Shown here: piece by piece, positions 50,914 to 58,054 of the stretch | Numbering within the stretch: position 1 is the first letter of the stretch | Layout of the letters: each line of letters begins with the position of its first letter | NCBI GenBank assembly: GCA_964569295.1 | Contig: CAZMVU010000007.1 | Coordinates: 1-58,054, forward strand | Reading direction: 5' to 3' | Source of the DNA: CAZMVU01 sp964569295 | GTDB lineage: Bacteria; Hydrogenedentota; Hydrogenedentia; Hydrogenedentales; JAGMZX01 | DNA length: 58,054 nt | Notes under the pieces: generated by a model | Database searches by the model: none | Told to the model about the DNA's origin: nothing | What the model saw: the letters and a program-made list of their open reading frames with translations, nothing else | Translations under genes and position numbers: made by a program

Positions 50914-52995
50914 TCAGGATTCCGCGCCTGTCTCGACGGGGCGCACGCTATGGCCACTGCGCTCATAACACGTTTCCGTCTCTCGTGATTCCGGCACACT
51001 CACAAATGGTCCAACAGGCCTGTCCGCACCGTCCCGGCGCAACGGTGAAAGGCCTACAATGACCCCCTTTCCGAAGGTGCCGGCGCGCACACTGGCTTTG
51101 CCGGGCCAGGTATCGCCGAAGATAACGGCGCCCGCTTCGGCCAGGCGGCGGCGCAGCGCGTCGCGCGTCGCGTCGTCCGCCTGGCATTGGGCAGCGCTAT
51201 GGGATAGAGCGTGTTCGAGCTTTTCGATACGCTGCTTGAGTTCCTGCACTTCGCGGGCCTGTCCGCGTGCGCCCTGTTCCTGTGCCAGGGCCTCGGCCAC
51301 GCGCGCACGCAGAGCGTCAAGGTTGTCCTCGAGGTGCGCAAACAGTTCACGGGGGAATTCTTCGACATAGGCCGCGACTTCCTCGGCGGCGTCGTTCGCG
51401 GCGGTCTCGAACCCGTTGAGCCGGTCGGCCAGGGCATCGAGCAGCTCGATGAGACTGGATTCTTTGCGCCCGGCCTCGCACATTTTCTTCGCGGCGCTCT
51501 TGACATGGCGAATAGCGGTTACCACATCGTTGCCCGCGTCGCGCATGAGGGTTGCGGGCAAAGATGCGATGCGCTTCTGTTCGAAGTCATCGAGCAGGGA
51601 CGTGCAGGCATCCACCTGGGCGCCGATATTGCGGTTGGCGGAGTCGGCATCGAACTCGAGGGCTTCGAGTACCCCATTGTGCAGTTCCTGGCCGACGCCA
51701 AGCACAGCGCCGAGCAGGGCATGGCGTATCTGGGCATCGCGCAAGTCAATAAGGCCGAACGCGGCCTTGCTGTGCGCGCCGAGGCTGAAGAGAAGCGCCC
51801 GCATACAGTGCATACGGTCGCGCTGCAACGCTTCGGCCATGGCTTGCTGGGCGCCGGCTTTGAAGTCGCAGGCGTTGAGTTCGCGCAGCGTATCGGCGGT
51901 TTCCGGTTCGTTCGGAAAGCCGAAATGGTGCAGACTGATGTACCGCTGCAGTATCACTGTGGCCGTCGCGTTACGGCCAGCCAGTTCTTTGGCAGCGACG
52001 GGGCCGGCGCAATGCAGGGTGACATCCACTACCGGCCCCCCGAATTCCATGTCGCGCGCCGCCAGTACGCCACCGCGCACGCCCTCCGACACGCGCAACG
52101 AACCGCCGCACACAATCAGCTCGGGGCCTTCCATGCCCGCACACTGCACACTGCCCCGGCGGGCCATGAGGTGCGCACCCGGCAATACGCGGTCCACCGC
52201 AATATCGCCCTGGGCGGAAACCAGCCAGCCCTCGCCGGCACTGCCGTGAACAACGATCCCGCCGTCGGCCGATACGTTTCCGTGCGAGCAGCCGTGGATC
52301 TGGACCCCGCCCTGCTTCACGATGAGCAGGCAGCCCTCGGGAATGTCGCCCTGGATGGTGTGGTCCCCGTCGAGTTCGCATACCCGGACCCGCAGGTCCA
52401 CGGGATGCGTGTCAAGTTCCGTGACCTGCTGTCTGGGCGCCTCGGCGAACAAGTCCGCGCTGGTGCGCTCACGCCCTTCGAGGGGCACAGCGGTGATTAC
52501 CGGTTGCTGAGCCTCCGCCGTGCCCATGGGCAGCTCGGCAGCAGCGGCGTGTTCGTCGAGGAAGGCCCGGTAATCCGCGAGACAGGCGCCCATCATCTCC
52601 ATGAGTTGCTGGTGCGCCGGCTTCTTCTCGGGCAGGTGGGCCAGCCGATGATGCACTTTGCGCAATGTATCGAGGTCGTCTTTGGTGACCTCGGTGAAGC
52701 GCTTCTCGGTAAATTTGTCGAGGGTGACGCGCAGGCCCGTTTCGCGGCGGGCATCGTCCGGCGGCGGCGGCCCGCTTATACCGTAGGGCGCCCCGTGGTT
52801 TCGCACAATTTCGGCTATCTGTTCGTAGGAATGGCGCTCGCGCTCGGAAAGGCCCGGGCGATCCAACTGCGGCGCAACGAAGTCCCGCAACGCACACAAC
52901 TCTTCGCGCTCGAAGGTGCAGTCATCGCCTCCAAGCAGGGCGCGCACTTTCTCCAAGCCGTGCGCCAACAAGTGGCTTTGCTGCATGAAAGGCAT
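50914..52995 (-). CDS. FapA/DUF342-like beta-helix and coiled-coil protein
   Basis: 693 residues. The first 200 are helical. Residues 200-370 form a DUF342/FapA-type beta-helix (GDIPEGCLLIVKQGGVQIHG, GIVVHGSAGEGWLVSAQGDI, RRGSVQCAGMEGPELIVCGG). The C-terminal half is helical, ending in a coiled coil (EVQELKQRIEKLEHALSHSA) and a short basic tail. FapA-like proteins localise to the cell pole or flagellar base in some bacteria and act as polymer scaffolds. No signal or catalytic site is seen. With the FlgM-like gene it is the only hint of flagellar functions here. Confidence 0.78.
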   Translation of the reverse strand: MPFMQQSHLLAHGLEKVRALLGGDDCTFEREELCALRDFVAPQLDRPGLSERERHSYEQIAEIVRNHGAPYGISGPPPPDDARRETGLRVTLDKFTEKRFTEVTKDDLDTLRKVHHRLAHLPEKKPAHQQLMEMMGACLADYRAFLDEHAAAAELPMGTAEAQQPVITAVPLEGRERTSADLFAEAPRQQVTELDTHPVDLRVRVCELDGDHTIQGDIPEGCLLIVKQGGVQIHGCSHGNVSADGGIVVHGSAGEGWLVSAQGDIAVDRVLPGAHLMARRGSVQCAGMEGPELIVCGGSLRVSEGVRGGVLAARDMEFGGPVVDVTLHCAGPVAAKELAGRNATATVILQRYISLHHFGFPNEPETADTLRELNACDFKAGAQQAMAEALQRDRMHCMRALLFSLGAHSKAAFGLIDLRDAQIRHALLGAVLGVGQELHNGVLEALEFDADSANRNIGAQVDACTSLLDDFEQKRIASLPATLMRDAGNDVVTAIRHVKSAAKKMCEAGRKESSLIELLDALADRLNGFETAANDAAEEVAAYVEEFPRELFAHLEDNLDALRARVAEALAQEQGARGQAREVQELKQRIEKLEHALSHSAAQCQADDATRDALRRRLAEAGAVIFGDTWPGKASVRAGTFGKGVIVGLSPLRRDGADRPVGPFVSVPESRETETCYERSGHSVRPVETGAES

Positions 52996-53156
52996 TTTCC
53001 GTTTTGCTACGCTGGATCAGCCCCCATATCCCAAAAGCACTTCGTGCGTCAGATTCTACGCGTACCCTGCGGCGGCGATCAAGTTAGCACAGGCGCAAGC
53101 CTTGCCACGGCATTCGGTTCCTGCACCGGGGCAATGTGCGTGCCTTATAATTAGCA

Positions 53157-53386
53157 ACAGTCACCGTTTATCCGAGACTGTTCGCAACCCGAACCGCCGC
53201 CCCTGCTCCCGCAGCAACGCCAAGTAGACGCGCCGGTCGTCATCAACAAAAAAGACATCCTGCTTGTTGTTCCCCCCTTGCACCACGTGGTGTGCAGCCC
53301 CCGGTACGACTATCCGCGCGATTCTTGGCATGCACCCATGCTACCCGCAAAGGGGCGGAATCTCAATATAAACGGTGACTGTCCCC
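53157..53386 (-). mobile_element. Internally deleted RAYT element (non-autonomous)
   Basis: Left end: the palindrome ACAGTCACCGTTTATCC with GAGACTGT at 53157-53181. Right end: the inverted half-site ATAAACGGTGACTGTCCCC at 53368-53386. Between them lies the 5' part of the REP transposase gene joined in frame to its last codons, with about 560 bases deleted relative to the copy at 57331. A 17-base tandem (GTCCCCGTTTACTTCCC, twice) follows directly at 53381-53414. Confidence 0.75.
53161..53331 (-). pseudogene. RAYT transposase with in-frame internal deletion
   Basis: 56 codons from an ATG at 53331: MPRIARIVVPGAAHHVVQGG, then NNKQDVFFVDDDRRVYLALL and REQGRRFGLRTVSDKR, then TGA. It matches the N-terminus of the full-length RAYT at 57331 and its C-terminal TVSDKR, but lacks the HUH motif and Tyr region, so it cannot be catalytic. 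The deletion is in frame, and the last six codons and stop fall inside the palindrome. It is probably inert, although a truncated protein could in principle bind the same DNA. Confidence 0.85.
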
Positions 53387-53498
53387 GTTTACTTCCCGTC
53401 CCCGTTTACTTCCCGTTTACTTTGAAGTGCAGCAAAAAAGGACCTGTCCTCGCGAGTTTTACCCGTTTCGGACGGACCGCGAGCAGGTGTCCCCGGCC

Positions 53499-56400
53499 TT
53501 ACTCGTTTTCAATGGTCTCGGTAGTCCATTGCAGGTAGGGATACGATGTACCTTCGTCGATGGCCCAGACGGTATCGAAGTCCCAACCCGCCTCTTCGAA
53601 GGTGGCTCGCTGCATCATCTCCGCTGTAGTAAGGCCGACGCCAGAACTGCTCGTATCGCGGCCGGAAGTTTCGACGTCCCAGAAGAGCGCCTCGCCGTCA
53701 CGAGTGGAATAGCCCGCGAATCCTCCGGTGTCGTCTTGTCCGGCCACGGAACCCACGGCGTAGCATCGGTTCACAACCCCATATTCAAGACCAGCAAACC
53801 CGCCAACCATGGTGCTTCCCACAACGTCGGATGCGGCATGGCAGTCTTCGGCCATGACAATGCCGTAAGAAGGGTGCCAGATTTGGCCAATAAGGCCACC
53901 CACGTACCGAACACCCAGCACCGTGCCAGTCGCATAACTCTGCGAGACGGTCCCATCCCGTTCTTGATAACCCACCAGTCCCCCCACGTTTTGCTGGCCT
54001 GAAACGTCAGAGAATGCCGCGCAGCGAGAGACCGTGCCCTTGTTGGCACCCAGCAGCCCCCCTAGATTGCTTTCCGTTCCGGTTACGGAGCCGGAGAAGG
54101 TGGAGTTCGACACCACACCCGCATTGGTGCCCGCCAATCCCCCCAGGGTTCCACCGCCTGACACGGAACCCGTCGCGGCACAGTCCTCTACGAGACCCAT
54201 GTTGAGTCCCGCGAGCAGACCGGTATGCCACGCTTCACTCAAATCAAAGGCGGCCGTGGACTGGCGGATGATCCCCTCCGATTCGTTTACGGACACAAGT
54301 CCACCGCGGCAACCTGCCGGGAGTTGACCTTCAGAATGGCAGCGCTCGATAAGACCGTAATTGTGCGAAACCAGTCCCGCTCTCGCCCGGGCTTCGATCG
54401 CGATAGTGCACTGCGTGCCTCGGATTACACCATAGTTCGCTTCAACGGCGCCAGAGAGATAAGGGCCGCCCTCGAGACGAGAGTCGACAAAGCAGTCCGC
54501 AATCAACCCGTCATTGCGTTGTGCCAACGTCGCGGTCTCGTAGCCGCCATGGATGCTGGCGTTGACCAGTCGCAGATTTTTCACGACCGCGTCGGGATAC
54601 AGATGGACGAACAGGGCCACGTATTTGCGAAACGGAAGTTCAAGATGAAGATTCCGAATGGCATGCCCACCGCCGTCGAGTACGCCCGTGAATTCGCCCA
54701 AGTCGCCGATGGGGTAGAGAACCAAGCCCGTGCAATCTAGTTCGGCGCTCACCACCGTGTGCGCATCGAGGAAGCCCACGTGCCGTGTAAAGAGCGCAAA
54801 GTCGGCCGGCGTTTCGAGGCGGTACGGGTCTGCCTCGGTGCCGGACCCCGGGACCGGCGGAGCGCCGGGGGGCGGAATAGGTGGCGCCCCCGTGTTCTCC
54901 CAGACCAGCCGGGGGTAGGAGCCCTCCTCCATGACCCAGCCATTGCCGCCCCAGCCAGCGTACTGGTAAAGCTGAACCTCCTGGAGTTGCGACGTCGTAA
55001 GTCCCCAACCTTGAGAGCCCGCTTCCGGCCCGGATACGTCGGCGTTCCCAAAAGAGGCTGTCGCGCCTTCTAGCTCGTAGGAATAGTCAACCAGTCCGTT
55101 GGCCGACGCACCCGACGCGTAGCACATGACGATGGTGCCACTGTTGCTGGAGCAAAAGCTGGCCTCAAAATCGGCGCTGCTTTCGTCAATTGCCTCCACC
55201 ATGGAATAGGAAGTACGTATCTGACCTGTATTCTTAGAGACAAACCATGCGATGGCCGAATCGCCCGACACATCAGCCTTGAAATAACTGGATTCAATTA
55301 CACCGTCGTTCATGTGGACGAGCCCGCCACATCCGGAGGCATGAATCGAAACCGCTGCCCCGCACATACGGACGGTCCCGCTGTTCTCACCGACGAGCAT
55401 GCCAAATCTTTCCCATGGCCCTTGGGTCGCTGATGCTGAAACCAGGCAGGATTCCACAAGGCCTTCATTGCGTCCCGCCAGCAAGCCGAAAACACCGCGC
55501 ACCGCGACGGCTTCCGTCTCGATGTTGAGTTCGCGCACAACCCCGGCGCTCCCTATTGCAGCGAAAAGGCCGCAGCCTATGAAATGACCTGGACGGCTAA
55601 ACACGAAATCTCGAAGCGTATGGCCATCGCCGTCAAACGTGCCGGTGAACGGCGTGCCCACACCGATGGGATAGAGCGCCGCACCCCCGAAATCAATATC
55701 GGCATCGAGCCGAATGTGGGCATCGAGCACGCCGGGATGCCATGAGAGCAGCGTGAAGTCAGCCACGGAGCCCACCCGATACGGGTCTTCCACCGTGCCG
55801 CTTCCGGCGAGGGGCACGGGCCCGAGTTCGGGTATGGGCGGAAGCGTGTCATCCTGCCAGGCGAGTATCGGATACGCGCCCGCTTCCATCACCCAATCAT
55901 AGTCAGCCCAGCCCGCGTACTGCAGGTACAGTGGCTTCTGCAGATCGCTTGTCGTTAGACCACGGCCCGCCAAACTTTCGAGGAGACCGGCCACGTCCAC
56001 ATCCCAGAAACAACCGTTTGTGACGCCGTCTTCTCTGCCCCAGCCAAGAAGGCCTCCGGCGGGGTCCGCGGTCACCGCCACAGCCGCATAGCAGGCGGTA
56101 ATGAGGCCGCTGCCAAACGCCGCCAAGCCGCCCGCCATGTATCCAGACGCAACAGTACCCCTGGCGTAGCAGCTCGTGACCGTGGCATCGACGAGCGCGC
56201 CGGCCAGGCCGCCGGCGTAGGAACTGCCGGTAACATCCGCAACGGCGAAACACCGCGACAATTCGCCGCGAAAGTTGCCCGCCAAGGCACCGACATCTTC
56301 GCGGCCCCGAATGGTCGCATTGACCACCCCAAGGTCCTGAATGACACCGTCGGCCTCGACATAGCCGAACAACCCTACGCAATCGCTGTCCGGCGTATCG

Positions 56401-57143
56401 ATGGTCAAATTTCGCACGATATGCCCGCCGCCGGCGAAGTGGCCCGTAAAAGGCACACCGATAAGGTCCTTCCAGTAATGCCATTGACCCTGCCCAATGG
56501 GCGAAAAATCCGCAACGCCCGCCATGTCGATATCCTGGGTCAGGGCGAAATGCTTGTCCCAGTCGATGCGATGAATGAACCGGCCCATCTCCACGAGATG
56601 GGCGGGCGTTGCGATGATGTAGGGGTCTTCGGCACTGCCGCTCCCGCCGCCGTAGGTTCCCGGTTCGGACACTTCCTCACCCTCGCCTTCACCCTCGCCT
56701 TCCCAAAAGGCGCCCTCAATCTCGTAATAGCCTTCCCATTCACCCTCGCCCTCGCCTTCGCCGCCGCATACCTCGTCTTCGCCGGGGCCGGGCCGGTAAC
56801 CATCTTCGGTATCGCAGGCAATGTGATATGCGCCCGCATTAAAGAATTGGATGGCGCGCAACAACTCGGTGAGGTTGATGGACCAATCGGCGGGTGCATA
56901 GTCACTTGAATGATGTTCGCAGATCGGTGGAAGGGGAAAAGTGCCCGGGGCATAGCCGTCTTCGGTCGCGCTGTCGCAGTGGAGGGCGCCCGTATTGAAA
57001 AACTGAATAATGCGCAACAGCTCCGACAGGTTGACGGTCCTGGTCTGGTCGGAGTCGGCGCTGTGGTACTGGGCGCCGGCGGGTACGGCCGCCAGCAAGA
57101 CAAAAGAAGCGCCCAAGGCGAGCGCGCGGCGGGTGTGGTTCAT
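53499..57143 (-). CDS. Large exported GLUG-repeat protein with dockerin-like and Glu-Gly linkers
   Basis: 1214 residues with a Sec signal (MNHTRRALALGASFVLLAA) and a strong GGAGGGG site. Residues 27-125 are two dockerin-like units (TVNLSELLRIIQFFNTGALH ... TEDGYAPG and INLTELLRAIQFFNAGAYH ... TEDGYRPG). Acidic linkers follow (GEGEGEGEWEG, WEGEGEGEGEE). The rest is three modules, each opening with GSG-xxxDPY (about residues 167, 448 and 766) and built of GLUG-type beta-helix turns (GGLAGTNAG, GGLVGYQERDG, VGGFAGLEYG), the first two closing with QYAGWxxxDWVMExGxYP-like text. Probably a long surface adhesin or cohesin-partner protein. It is a single gene. Confidence 0.88.
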   Translation of the reverse strand: MNHTRRALALGASFVLLAAVPAGAQYHSADSDQTRTVNLSELLRIIQFFNTGALHCDSATEDGYAPGTFPLPPICEHHSSDYAPADWSINLTELLRAIQFFNAGAYHIACDTEDGYRPGPGEDEVCGGEGEGEGEWEGYYEIEGAFWEGEGEGEGEEVSEPGTYGGGSGSAEDPYIIATPAHLVEMGRFIHRIDWDKHFALTQDIDMAGVADFSPIGQGQWHYWKDLIGVPFTGHFAGGGHIVRNLTIDTPDSDCVGLFGYVEADGVIQDLGVVNATIRGREDVGALAGNFRGELSRCFAVADVTGSSYAGGLAGALVDATVTSCYARGTVASGYMAGGLAAFGSGLITACYAAVAVTADPAGGLLGWGREDGVTNGCFWDVDVAGLLESLAGRGLTTSDLQKPLYLQYAGWADYDWVMEAGAYPILAWQDDTLPPIPELGPVPLAGSGTVEDPYRVGSVADFTLLSWHPGVLDAHIRLDADIDFGGAALYPIGVGTPFTGTFDGDGHTLRDFVFSRPGHFIGCGLFAAIGSAGVVRELNIETEAVAVRGVFGLLAGRNEGLVESCLVSASATQGPWERFGMLVGENSGTVRMCGAAVSIHASGCGGLVHMNDGVIESSYFKADVSGDSAIAWFVSKNTGQIRTSYSMVEAIDESSADFEASFCSSNSGTIVMCYASGASANGLVDYSYELEGATASFGNADVSGPEAGSQGWGLTTSQLQEVQLYQYAGWGGNGWVMEEGSYPRLVWENTGAPPIPPPGAPPVPGSGTEADPYRLETPADFALFTRHVGFLDAHTVVSAELDCTGLVLYPIGDLGEFTGVLDGGGHAIRNLHLELPFRKYVALFVHLYPDAVVKNLRLVNASIHGGYETATLAQRNDGLIADCFVDSRLEGGPYLSGAVEANYGVIRGTQCTIAIEARARAGLVSHNYGLIERCHSEGQLPAGCRGGLVSVNESEGIIRQSTAAFDLSEAWHTGLLAGLNMGLVEDCAATGSVSGGGTLGGLAGTNAGVVSNSTFSGSVTGTESNLGGLLGANKGTVSRCAAFSDVSGQQNVGGLVGYQERDGTVSQSYATGTVLGVRYVGGLIGQIWHPSYGIVMAEDCHAASDVVGSTMVGGFAGLEYGVVNRCYAVGSVAGQDDTGGFAGYSTRDGEALFWDVETSGRDTSSSGVGLTTAEMMQRATFEEAGWDFDTVWAIDEGTSYPYLQWTTETIENE

Positions 57144-57326
57144 TTCATCCCCTCCCCATTGATAAGCGTATTGGGTGCTTACCGTTCAGCCCGTGTGTTT
57201 CACATCCTATCACGAATCGCACTGAGCGGCAATATAGAAACGTTTCGGTAGCAGGGCCTACACATTACTGGTGCTTATAAGTCGGTTATTTTGCCGTGAC
57301 GGCGCCCGGAGCTCAACTAAAAGGGG

Positions 57327-57351
57327 ACAGTCACCGTTTATCGGAGACTGT
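57327..57351. repeat. REP palindrome at the RAYT 3' end
   Basis: ACAGTCACCG, loop TTTAT and CGGAGACTGT form a hairpin with one A/A mismatch. It overlaps the last codons and stop of the RAYT gene. Homologous sites are 53157-53181 and inverted half-site 53368-53386. Confidence 0.85.
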
Positions 57352-58054
57352 TTGCCGTGCCTTGCGCTCCGTGCCCGCTTTCTTCTTCCGCCAGCCCTTT
57401 TGCCGACCAACGGGCTGCGCGCGGACGCGACGGCCGAGCGCGTGTTCGATCTTGCTCAGGAAACGGTCGCTGCCGAGCGGACGCCCGGTGTGCGTACTGC
57501 GCCGGATGCGCTCCAGCGCGGCCTTGTCGCGGAGGGCCTCCTTGAGCGTGGCCTTCCAGTCCTTTGCGCTCGTCTCCTTGAACCATGCCGCCAGGTCGAG
57601 TAACGGCGCGTCCGCTTCCACCCTGCAATGCGCCGGCGCGCTTGACCAAGGGTAGTCCCACGCCTTCTTCACCATGCCCGCGCGCACCGGGTTCAACTCG
57701 GCGTAGCACAGTGCGTTGTGGGCGTAGGCGTCGTCCATGGCACACGAGAAGAACCGGTTCTGCCACAGGTGCCCGCTGCGCCCGTGCATCCGGTTCACGT
57801 ATTGGCAATAGAGGGAATGCGTCCGGCCGACGGCCTTGGCGAGCGACTCCTCGTGCTCTGGTACGCCCACCACGTGCACGTGGTTCGTCATCAGGCAATA
57901 ACCGTCCACCCGCAACCCGAACCGCCACCCCTGCTCCCGCAGCAACGCCAAGTACACGCGCCGGTCGTCATCAACGAAGAAGACATCCTGCTTGTTGTTC
58001 CCCCGTTGCACCACGTGGTGTGCAGCCCCCGGTACGACTATCCGCGCGACTCTT
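57331..58054 (-). CDS. REP-associated tyrosine transposase (RAYT), 5' end cut by window
   Basis: Partial: the frame continues past the window's right edge and its true ATG lies just outside, as the deleted copy at 53331 shows. Y1 family: the HUH motif is in LMTNHVHVVGVPE; the catalytic Tyr region is LYCQYVNRMHGRSGHLWQNR; RFFSCAMDDAYAHNALCYAE and NPVRAGMVKKAWDYPWSS follow, typical of RAYT/TnpA_REP. It processes REP palindromes as single-stranded DNA. The last six codons (TVSDKR) and stop lie within the palindrome, so gene and substrate overlap. It appears intact as far as visible. Confidence 0.9.
   Translation of the reverse strand, partial: RVARIVVPGAAHHVVQRGNNKQDVFFVDDDRRVYLALLREQGWRFGLRVDGYCLMTNHVHVVGVPEHEESLAKAVGRTHSLYCQYVNRMHGRSGHLWQNRFFSCAMDDAYAHNALCYAELNPVRAGMVKKAWDYPWSSAPAHCRVEADAPLLDLAAWFKETSAKDWKATLKEALRDKAALERIRRSTHTGRPLGSDRFLSKIEHALGRRVRAQPVGRQKGWRKKKAGTERKARQTVSDKR

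Noticed and set aside
56690..56765. Frameshift or sequencing artefact at the GEGEGE tract
   Set aside because: The reading frame stays open through it, and the same acidic linker appears in the metalloprotease at 38297, so it is a genuine linker.

Overview
The window is 58 kb of GC-rich bacterial chromosome with genes on both strands, mostly single genes or short operons. The lineage is inferred from protein style. There are Tat-exported Gfo/Idh oxidoreductases and formylglycine sulfatases, a DUF1080-type lipoprotein, three DUF1559-type pseudopilins ending in an H-x(n)-DG motif, Glu-Gly linkers (GEGEGE) and dockerin-like NLSELLRIIQFFN repeats. This combination points to a Gram-negative PVC/Planctomycetes-like lineage, most likely Hydrogenedentota, but no 16S rRNA is present to confirm it.

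Layout. 1-345: spacer with dispersed repeats. 345-10334 (minus): a two-domain SDR fusion, then an exported sugar-degradation-like set (two Gfo/Idh proteins, an FG-GAP/VCBS protein, a HEAT-repeat protein, a sulfatase) and a truncated Tat leader. 10541-16990 (plus): TPR lipoprotein, beta-propeller lipoprotein, YhaM-like HD ribonuclease, and a glycosyltransferase fused to a degenerate methyltransferase. 16991-17439: MITE-like 115-bp repeats. 17440-22840 (minus): a hybrid multi-PAS histidine kinase and a cyclic-nucleotide-binding protein. 23009-23189: promoter, tRNA-Leu(CAG) and terminator. 23622-25758: a three-gene AT-richer island bounded by a perfect 90-bp direct repeat of the metG 3' end. 25674-27407: metG. 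27535-27647: a third MITE-like copy. 27682-29347: overlapping AAA ATPase and TOPRIM-like genes, a probable defence module. 29467-33250: htpG behind a TPR-like gene and a degenerate J-domain gene. 33352-39925: Nudix hydrolase, alpha/beta hydrolase, sulfatase, class I amidotransferase, DUF1080 lipoprotein and a secreted metalloprotease. 40144-46372: glycosyltransferase-TPR protein, FlgM-like protein, thiolase, gpsA and an HTH-receiver regulator, separated by repeat-rich spacers. 46541-50579: three pseudopilin paralogues, two of them an exact 1320-bp-period tandem duplication. 50914-52995: FapA/DUF342-like protein. 53157-53386: an internally deleted REP-transposase (RAYT) element. 53499-57143: a 1214-residue GLUG-repeat exported protein. 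57331-end: the full-length RAYT, cut by the window edge.

The most interesting parts are the island with duplicated metG ends (three unrecognised genes, no integrase), the split AAA/TOPRIM pair beside it, and two small mobile-repeat families. In one of these the transposase C-terminus is encoded by the palindrome itself, and the deleted copy keeps an open reading frame. Start sites were chosen from Shine-Dalgarno (SD) spacing and signal peptides. All functional calls rest on reading the sequence and on recalled family knowledge; no database search was run.
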